From Malus domestica (taxonomy: Eukaryota > Streptophyta > Magnoliopsida > Rosales > Rosaceae), in contig NC_091674.1 of assembly GCF_042453785.1 (NCBI RefSeq), positions 28,221,501 to 28,285,500 of the forward strand: a DNA stretch of 64,000 nt. The letters are read 5' to 3'. Positions 56,128 to 64,000 of this stretch are shown here, piece after piece. Positions within the stretch are counted from its first letter, which is position 1. Each line of letters starts with the position of its first letter. A model generated the notes under the pieces. It was not told where the DNA came from and ran no database searches. It was given only the letters and a program-made list of their open reading frames with translations. The position numbers and the translations under genes were made by a program.

Positions 56128-58226
56128 GAGTAGAATATTGTTGTCTATGAAAAAGAGGGGATCATTCAAAGAATCTCCCCATAAAGAGATCACAGTTTCC
56201 TAAGCAACACCTGACACCACCTCGTTTCAGAGATATACTAATAGCAAATATCCTCAGTTATAGAGATTTTTCAGTGTCTCTATCATAAAAGGTGGTACAT
56301 CACATGTTTTTATAGAAATTATAGGTTATGTGTGTTAAAAGATTAATAACTTAAAAATTAAAAAATTTCACTACTTGCATAAAAACACATAATGTACCAT
56401 CTATATTTCCGTTACAACTAAAAATTTCTCCTTATTACACCCAACTATCATCCCAAAGAGCTTATAGCTTACTAATACACAACACCTGTTAGTATCATCA
56501 GTTATGTGTATGCGATTACTGTGCAAGTCTCTCATGTGGTTTACCTTTTCCTTTTTCAGACGAATACTTTGGATTTACTTTTTCCTTGTTTGAATGGATG
56601 CTTTTGGGTTGGACTTTAAAAGTTTAATTTTGCATGCAATAAAGTTCAACCTGTTATGTGGTTTGCCTTCATAGATGAAAAATGAGTGGTTTTGCGATTT
56701 CTGAACTATCTTTCCTGTCCTGAATTTATTTATTCACATGGGACTCTGCTTGGAAAGATAAATGCATTCATCCAAGAAGCACTTTTGAAAACAGACTATT
56801 AGGGACTTTGAAAGCTATCCAGAAGGCCATGGAAAAAACAAAATCGATAGCTTCTCTGGAAAAACATGTTGACTGATACAAACCAAGAAGCACTTTTGAA
56901 GAAAAAAGTGTACCCAATAAAGCCACAACTCAAATCAAATGGACATTTCTACTTTGGCTTTCTTAAAATTTATGAGCTTCAGTTGTTACATTGCACAAGG
57001 AAAATGCTTTACTACCCACATGCCCAAAAGAGCTTTTTAGCCCTGTTGGTGTGCGTAGAAGAAGCTCACAAGTACTTTTCTATTTACTCATTCCTTGTTA
57101 TGGCAGTGTTAGGCTGTTTTACACATGGGCCTTATGCTTGAAAACCAAACCAACTAATTGAAATTATCTTGCTTAGAGCTGAGTGTAATTTCTTAGTGGC
57201 TAAGTGGGCAAAAGAAGAGAAAACGATCTAAACTAAATTCCAGGGGAGAGATTCAAACTTTGATATATACAGATGAGAAGCGCATTACACCATCTAATTT
57301 GGCTACGTCCAGATCTACAGAATAGTACTTTAGTATCTACATATTAGCTAACTTGACTAAATTGGCCTCCGTTTATGGCAATCTGTACAAGACAATTCGA
57401 GTTCATTGAAGTTGATATTCGTCTATAATTGATTTGGCTTTGATGAATTATTGATCACTTTATGTCTTCATCAATCATAATTAGAGCCTAAAAGCAATAG
57501 CTTTTACTTCAAGCATGAAATGCATTTGAAGCCAATCCACATTTAGACACACTGGGAATTAAAAAAAAAAATCATTTAGTTTAGTCTAATTCGACGTGGC
57601 TCAACCGGCCTAATCTTTGGGATTAAAAAGCCAGGTTTAGTTGGTCGATAAAGTCTATATCATGATAATTTAAAACTCATTTGTTAACGCATTGAAAATG
57701 AAAATTAAAGAGATAATGAAAAAATAAATAAAAACCAACTAGTTGTCTCTCTGCTTTATTGGAAAACATCCCAAGTTTAAATTTTCTGTTCTCTAATTAA
57801 ACTAAAATTATATATGCTCCATTGTGAGGGTACATTTGAAGGGATGTATATTTTCTTAGTCTCTAAAATGCAAACCTGTCTCATGGAATAATATAGACTT
57901 GAAACCCTAGGCAATCAAACTTTTCATGACATCAAGGTTAGCTAATTTATTATTATGTGATTGTTGGCTTCATATGCTTTGTTTCACTACTTTATTTGTC
58001 ACAAATCGCAATTTCTGTGGTCACCCTTGTCCAACCATACCTCCATATACACTTGAAATATATATTTATATGCTACTCCATCCATTGCAATTATTAGAGA
58101 TTGTTGTCAATCTCTTGAATGTAATTGCGGCAATTATTATGGTACTTAGATTTTTAAATATTGATGGATAATGGAGCATCTTCACGATTAGTATACGAGT
58201 TATAATATTTGTGGATATATATTAAT
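56128..58226. other. AT-rich intergenic DNA
   Basis: No gene is supported. CCAAGAAGCACTTTTGAA recurs within 120 bases (about 56774 and 56883), a small local duplication. Confidence 0.4.
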
Positions 58227-58403
58227 GGGTAATGCTAGACAAACTATCTATTTAAACTATATTTTGTAAACTATATGACGTGCATGGTTATTGATGATTA
58301 AATTATCACTTAAATGTTGATTAACATGCTTATTTTCTATTGGTGTCATACATCACATGGTTTGCATATTTCGTCCAAAAAATTGATCTACCTAACATTA
58401 ATC
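58227..58403. mobile_element. GGGTAATRTTAGG-ended MITE, copy 2
   Basis: GGGTAATGCTAGACAAACTA at the left and CTACCTAACATTA at the right correspond to the copy at 31749-31894. A shared AAACTATATTTTGTAAACTA-like block follows the left end. The right end is degraded. Confidence 0.55.
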
Positions 58404-59740
58404 TATATTGATATTATACTTTATAACTATAAACTCGTCGCCCATCTATGTACTATAATACATGAATTGGTTGTACCAATTTGAGATAATTTTATTCACA
58501 CAATAATTACTTAAAACCCTAACCAGATTAATGGAAATATACATGGTCTCCATCATCATGTATTGGCTCGATTATTTGAACCAAATGGTCAAAATATTAA
58601 GTTTGAATTATTATCAATGAATCGTTTAAGTTGACGGAATCCTGTTAAACGTAGTTGGTATTTGCTAATTGATCTTCTTCTTTTTTTTCTTTTTCTTTTT
58701 TCTTTTTAAATTAGTTGTACATATAAAAGTTTTTTCAATTAGCATTTGTTAAATGCACAAGTTTTTTAGATCCTTATTTCTTTTTCTATGTGTCTCTTTC
58801 CCTCTTTTTCTCAACTACTTTCCGGGCCCCTAGCTTACTTAAATATGTTTAACATAATTAAATAAGGGCTGCCAGTACTACAACATAATTAAATAAGGGC
58901 TGCAACTTAATTATACCGTTTAATTTGTGGCTTTCAAACAAAATATCTTAGTTTGTGGAATGTTTATTCTTCTTCTTTATTTGGTTCAACTTTTGCCTAC
59001 AGACACGTCTGCATTAGCTTACTTCATATCAGATCCTTGTGGGTCTCGCTTTCTGGTCATCAAAATCTGATGAATATAATGTGAAAACAACACATTTGTT
59101 TTACTTAATGATCGTCTCTTGATTACTTTATTAGCTTTGCTTCTATTTGACTTTCAGTAAATTAAACTTTCAAAACCCCTTAATTTAAGGTTGGCTTAAA
59201 CTAATTGGCTGTTTAAATTTCTGCTTAATTAATTTTCTTCAAGTAGATGTGTTCATTACAACTAATGAGTGGAGAGTCAAGGAAAATTGTCAATCATCAT
59301 AATCTCCTCCTAATAAGAGGAGTTAGGATTAGGCCAAATGGATTACGCCAAATCATCTTAGAAATCTACATAACACTGAGTCATGATTTCCAAAATATTA
59401 CAACTTTTTGTTTCTTTGCAACTTTTTTTTTATATCTCACATAGGGAATGACAGTGGGATTATATATATGAAGGCGAAATGTCGTACTGTACTTAAAAAA
59501 AATGAAACGATAGATGATATATTCATAACCAAAATCATTACAAGGTTAATCATGGCCAGGAACATCTTTCTATGAGGGCGTCCATGATTAAACCTGCTGG
59601 GGGGAGCGGGGGAATGTCCCAAGTACAGTCATGATTAAGCGTAAGACCAAAATGAGCAAGTCTATGAGCAATTCCATTAGCTTGTCGGCAAGCATGGGTA
59701 AAGGAAGCTTCAATGATTGTAGGGAGCAAAGTCTTGCAAG
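58404..59740. other. AT-rich intergenic DNA
   Basis: No gene is recognised. A unit AATTAAATAAGGGCTGC is locally duplicated near 58857-58903. Confidence 0.4.
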
Positions 59741-60173
59741 GGCGGAGTCAGGATTTTTTCTTTGGGTGGGCTAACTGAAATTAGTCGATAAAATCAAATG
59801 TTTATTTTTTTGCTAATATAAAATTATATAGTAATCAATATAAAAGAACAACAATAGAATATAAATTATTCTCAAAATCATAACCTAGCCAATATATTCA
59901 AGGACAATATAAATACTTAACCTATTAATTAAATCAAGAATAAGTAAATAAAGAGATTAAGAATGTACCAAAGGTGACTTCATTGGAAAATCGCAACGGA
60001 AAGTAAGAAATTGCGGACATAGGGATTTACTTGTGGATTTAAAAAATTATTTTTCTTTTCTTGAGTAAGAAGCACAGAGGCTAAATCGCATAGGGTGAAT
60101 GGTCTTTTTCTTTTACAAATAGGATAAAGGATGGGAGATAAAACTAATTTATAATTTTTAGCATAAAACTTAT

Positions 60174-60321
60174 GGGGTGTGATATCTACACACCTTTTTT
60201 TACCTCTCACACACCCCTCATTAATTTATGTCATTTGATCTTCTTTAATTCATTTGATCTGATGGCCGGAAATTAAGAGGGTGTGTGAGAAGTAAAAAGG
60301 GGTGTGTAAATAACACACCCC
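60174..60321. mobile_element. hAT-like MITE with perfect 8-bp duplication
   Basis: GGGGTGTGATATCTACACAC and its inverse bound 148 bases. AAACTTAT flanks both sides (60166-60173, 60322-60329). It closely resembles 18863-19005. Confidence 0.85.
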
Positions 60322-60414
60322 AAACTTATTATTTATTACCTATCCTCTACTAAATATACATTAAATAATAACCTGTATTGAAATTGAATGGCCTATAAGC
60401 ATGAGATTACAAAA

Positions 60415-60560
60415 GAATAGTGTTATTCACACTCATTTTTACCTCCAACACACACTTATTAATTTTTTGCCATTGACCATTTTCAATTCATTTTATCCAA
60501 TAGTCGAAAATTGAGAGAAGGGTGTGAGAAGTAAAAATGAGTGCATGAATAGCACTACCC
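60415..60560. mobile_element. hAT-like MITE, neighbouring copy
   Basis: GAATAGTGTTATTCACAC and GAATAGCACTACCC bound 146 bases. Flanks TTACAAAA (60407-60414) and TTACAGAA (60561-60568) match at 7 of 8. Confidence 0.75.
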
Positions 60561-60748
60561 TTACAGAAAACCTCCTTGAGCTATAGCCCACCTTAGCCTT
60601 GTGGGTGGCTCCGCCATTGAATTGCCTTGATATAAAATGACGTGGAGTATGTATGGTCGTTGAGCTTATGGTCGAACATGCACACTCATATACTATAAAA
60701 AATACATGAGGTCGATCGCACTCAAGATAACTTGACACTAAAAAATTA

Positions 60749-61295
60749 GGATGAACTACCAATTTAGTCCATGAATTATCACCTAAGTGACAATTAGGTC
60801 CCTAACTTCTTTTTTTCTTCAGAAAAAATGAGTCTTTGAATTATAAAAATTTGTCAATTACATCCCTAATATTATATTTGAAGCTACTATATTTAGTTTT
60901 CAATCAATTTAATTCATGTTACTTGCATGTGTATTGGAGGGTATATTAGTAATTTTACATAAAGAAATAGTGTATGGAGTTACTTTAGAGGGTAAATTAG
61001 ACATTAGATTCGCAACCTATATGAAATGTTAAGGGCTTATAGGCGAGAAAAAAAATGGTGCAACCTATATGAAATGTTAAGGGCTTATAGGCAAGAAAAA
61101 AAATGGTATTACACTCTATAGTGTGTCAAGTGACTTAAGTTAATGAAAAATTGGATAAAATAACTTTGAATATAGTAGTAGGGATGAAATTAGCACTTTT
61201 TAATGAATTTATGGACTTATTTTGCCAAAAAAATAATTCAGAAACCTAATTTTGCACTGAAGTGATAGCTATGAGACTAAATCAGTACTTCACCC
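60749..61295. mobile_element. MULE-like element with perfect 9-bp duplication
   Basis: GGATGAACTACCAATTTAGT and the inverse of the right end (GACTAAATCAGTACTTCACCC) are diverged inverted repeats running about 60 bases. AAAAAATTA flanks both sides exactly (60740-60748, 61296-61304). A 48-base tandem duplication lies inside (61012-61107). It is non-coding. Confidence 0.75.
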
Positions 61296-61616
61296 AAAAA
61301 ATTATAAGCTCATGCAACAATTTTTTAACTTTCCGAAATTAAAAAAAAAAAACAAAAAAACAAAAATCTCCACATCCTCACAACAAGTACGTCGTTTAGG
61401 TGCATTATATGTAAAACAAAATTTCTATCCACCAACCCATAACTCCTTTCATTTCTGCTGTATTGTAAGCCAACAAAGATTGCTTACTAAATCTGAATCC
61501 ATTATTGCTTTTAAAATTAGAAGAATCCAGTGATAACAAAATGGGATGTTTTGAATCACAATAAAATACGTATACTAATTACGATTGCAAAGGAGCCACG
61601 TACATTACATTTACGA

Positions 61617-61618
<2 letters not shown>

Positions 61619-61682
<64 letters not shown>
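61619..61682. repeat. (CA)n(TA)n microsatellite
   Basis: About 26 perfect AC units are followed by a short AT run. It is the longest dinucleotide tract in the window and likely polymorphic. Confidence 0.95.
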
Positions 61683-62061
61683 GAACATCTAAATTATGGA
61701 AAACAACTTCAAGTGAATAAAGCTGGAGTATTCATGAACTAGAACATATTGCTTTTGTTAATTGTTTTCAGCAGGCGTTGGCCTAATCTCCCATTTGTTT
61801 TACTTTTCCTTTCTCTTCATATTATTAATAAAACCTAGTAGAGGGGGGACGGGCGGGAGGTTTCTGGATGCAACGGTCTTTTCTCTTTCAATAGAGGATG
61901 GGTGCCTCTCGCATGGCAGTTGACAAAGAGCTGATATCGCATAATCCTTATCTACAAAGTTTATTTTAAGGAGAAATTAGGTTCACATCCTTCTTTTTAC
62001 TACTTCATTGATTAAAATCCTATTCATTTTCAATTTTTGATCAAGGTCCTTGGGTATTAAT

Positions 62062-63675
62062 TGTAGACATCGAAATTGCGGTGAAATAAATGTTCACCAA
62101 CGCATTAAAATTTTGACGTGTCAAGGCATACATGGCATATGCCACGTGTCATACAAATTGTACACATGGTGTGTGACTCAACAAAATAAAAAGAAATACC
62201 CTTGGAGGATTACACAAGTTTTTCTTCTCATTTTGGGCAATGACAAGGCAAGCACATTTCAATCCATTGAAGATCAAAACAAGGTTTTCTTCTCATTTTG
62301 GGCAATGACAAAGCATGCACATATCAAGTTTAAAATGATATTAAGTGGAAAATTAGGCCATAAAATTACCACTTCAAGTTTAAAATTGTATTAAGTGGGA
62401 AATTAGGCAATGGTGCTTGGAAAAGAAAAAAATATTTTGTGGTGGTGATTCATTCTCAAAGCCTATAAATAGGCTTCTACATCAAGGTATCATCAACCAA
62501 TTCACAAATACATTTCTCTACTCCCAAAATGGAAGAGAATACTCCCCACACATCCAAAATCCTTGAAGCTTTGAAACTCTAAAGCTTTCAAGCATCCAAC
62601 CTCCCAAATTCAAGCAAATCCCGAAGGATCAAGAAGGCCCTCTTCGTTCTTCGTCAAATCCTCCTTCAAGATCAAGCCCCAACGGCCCTTGAAGAAATTC
62701 CTCCTTCAAGATCAAGCCCTAACGGCCCTTGAAGAACTTCCACCAATTCAAGATCAAGCCTCGACGGCCCTTGAAGAAAGTGTTCAACAAATCCACACAA
62801 CTGTTCATCCTAAGATCAAGCCCCGACGGCCCTTTTGGATCAACAACATCACCAAATCCACATAACTGTTCATCCTAAGATCAAGCCCCAACGACCCTTT
62901 GGATCAACAACATCAACAAATCCACACAACTGTTCATCCTAAGATCAAGCCCCAACAGCCCTTTGGATCAACAACATCAATAAATCCACACAACTGTTCA
63001 TCCCAAGATCAAGCCCCGACGGCCCTTGGATCAACAATCATCCATCTTCAAGATCAAGCCCAAAAGCCCTTGAAGATCCGTTCATCATTATTCTTCAAGA
63101 TCAAGCCCCGACGGCCCTCGAAGAAAGTGTTCTTCGTTCTTCGTTCATCGTTCTTCCAAGATCAAGCCCCGACGGCCCTTGGATCAACAATCCACCAATT
63201 CAAGATCAAGCCCCAAAGGCCCTTGAAGAACTTCCACCAATTCAAGATCAAGCCCCGACGGCCCTTGAAGAAAGCACCATCGTTCATCATCCGTTCATCC
63301 AAGATCAAGCCCCGACGGCCCTTGGATCAACAACATCAACAAATCCACACATCCAACCGTTCTTCAAGATCAAGCCCAAAAGCCCTTGAAGATCCGTTCA
63401 TCACCGTTATTCAAGATCAAACCTTAACGGCCCTTGAAGAAACACTCATCCTCAAGATCAAGCCCACGACCCCTTGAAGAAACTTCCAACAGTTCATCCA
63501 AGATCAAGCCTCGACGGCCCTTGGATCAACGAAACATCCACAAATCAACACCTTACGGAGATCGAATCAGAGGATCAAATTTGAGAGAGATTGTAACCCA
63601 AAATCATCAAACACAAATATTATTTTGTGCACGTTGTTCTTGTCTCTTTCGTTTCAGGAATTTTCCGTGTTCACA
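62062..63675 (+). mobile_element. solo LTR fossil (LTR retrotransposon, lineage unassigned)
   Basis: The 1,614-base unit starts TGTAGACATC and ends GTGTTCACA (TG...CA). It is flanked by the perfect 5-base duplication TTAAT (62057-62061 and 63676-63680). A TATA box (CCTATAAATAGGC) lies near 62463. No internal retroviral region or second LTR adjoins it, so it is a solo LTR left by recombination between two LTRs. A tandem array occupies 62640-63530. The intact duplication suggests moderate age. The lineage cannot be told without an internal region. Confidence 0.85.
62640..63530 (+). repeat. imperfect tandem array inside the solo LTR
   Basis: More than 15 copies of a unit built on AAGATCAAGCCCCGACGGCC then CTTGAAGAA or CTTGGATCAA occur at irregular 35-90 base spacing. 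Each unit is a short imperfect palindrome (TTCAAG...CTTGAA). The long open frame across it comes from the repeat, not from a gene. Confidence 0.85.
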
Positions 63676-63680
63676 TTAAT

Positions 63681-64000
63681 AACATCATTAATTATTTGAA
63701 TAATAAAATATTTTTATTTTTAAAAATATTCCTTTAGTGTTAAAAATGTTACAATTAGTATATTTATATTTATGGCTAAATTTTTTATCATATATTTTTA
63801 TTTTTAGTTTGTACCAATGTTTAATTTGTACCATTTTTTTTTCATTTTTAATTTGTACCCATATATTAGCTTCTTTTTGTGCCCGTATTTTTTTATGTTT
63901 TGTTTATGTTTGTACCCATGTGTATACCGTTACGTGATATTGTATATTTAATCAAAGATAGAAAAATTACATATGGTATATTTATGTTTTATGCCTAAAC
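63681..64000. other. AT-rich window end
   Basis: The motif TTTGTACC recurs about five times in T-rich sequence (63810-63915). It may be part of another repeat that continues outside the window. No gene is visible. Confidence 0.35.

Larger units (their letters stand above)
59741..60615. mobile_element. GGCGGAG-ended element hosting two hAT-like MITEs
   Basis: GGCGGAGTCAGGATTTTTTC and the inverted right end (GTGGGTGGCTCCGCC) bound about 875 bases. Two complete MITEs with their own duplications (60174-60321, 60415-60560) sit inside. Without them it would be about 560 bases. No coding capacity or clear flanking duplication was found, so the superfamily is undetermined. Confidence 0.5.

Noticed and set aside
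62899-63477. 192-residue open frame as a protein gene
   Set aside because: It is the translation of the tandem array inside the solo LTR; the repeat keeps frames open by its unit lengths.

Overview
The window is nuclear DNA of a flowering plant. It is AT-rich, its genes carry GT-AG introns, and it encodes chloroplast (Lhca4, ACHT-type thioredoxin), cell-wall (alpha-expansin) and MIKC* MADS-box proteins. The tRNA-derived SINE and several MITE families look like those of Rosaceae, most likely an apple/pear relative. That placement is inference from memory and was not searched.

Eight host protein genes are supported: an EF-hand calcium sensor (5923-6564, +), a lipoate-protein-ligase-like protein (16793-18276, +), an AGL30/AGL65-type MIKC* MADS factor (20255-22933, +), Lhca4 (23548-24580, -), an alpha-expansin (28539-30275, -), an ACHT4-like thioredoxin (44273-45497, -), an unrecognised plastid-targeted membrane protein (49860-51568, -) and a DUF962/Mpo1-like ER protein (51981-53510, +). 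All seven multi-exon coding models close in frame with GT-AG introns. A tRNA-Ile(AAT) gene lies between the last two, divergent, genes. A compact cluster of box C/D snoRNAs (38358-39149, +) sits behind a promoter with a telo-box and several TGGGCY elements; its guides match 25S and 18S rRNA as I remember those sequences.

Much of the remainder is transposable elements, many definable to the base by target-site duplications (TSDs). A 4.86-kb PIF/Harbinger element (8946-13804) keeps an intact Myb-like ORF and a transposase gene with two in-frame stops. A 947-bp relative with matching ends (25101-26047) carries a nearly full-length copy of a TOM7 mitochondrial import gene. Also present are MULE-like elements with 9-bp TSDs, a hAT-like MITE family with 8-bp TSDs, a recurrent GTTCTAAAA-ended family, Tourist-like MITEs with TAA/TTA TSDs, a LINE-type insertion with a 14-bp TSD, SINEs, a solo LTR with an internal tandem array, and a Ty1/copia 3' LTR remnant. 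At least four cases of one element nested inside another can be read directly.

The clearest items for follow-up are the snoRNA cluster and the TOM7-carrying Harbinger derivative. The 30.3-44.2 kb and 53.5-64 kb stretches contain no protein gene I can support.
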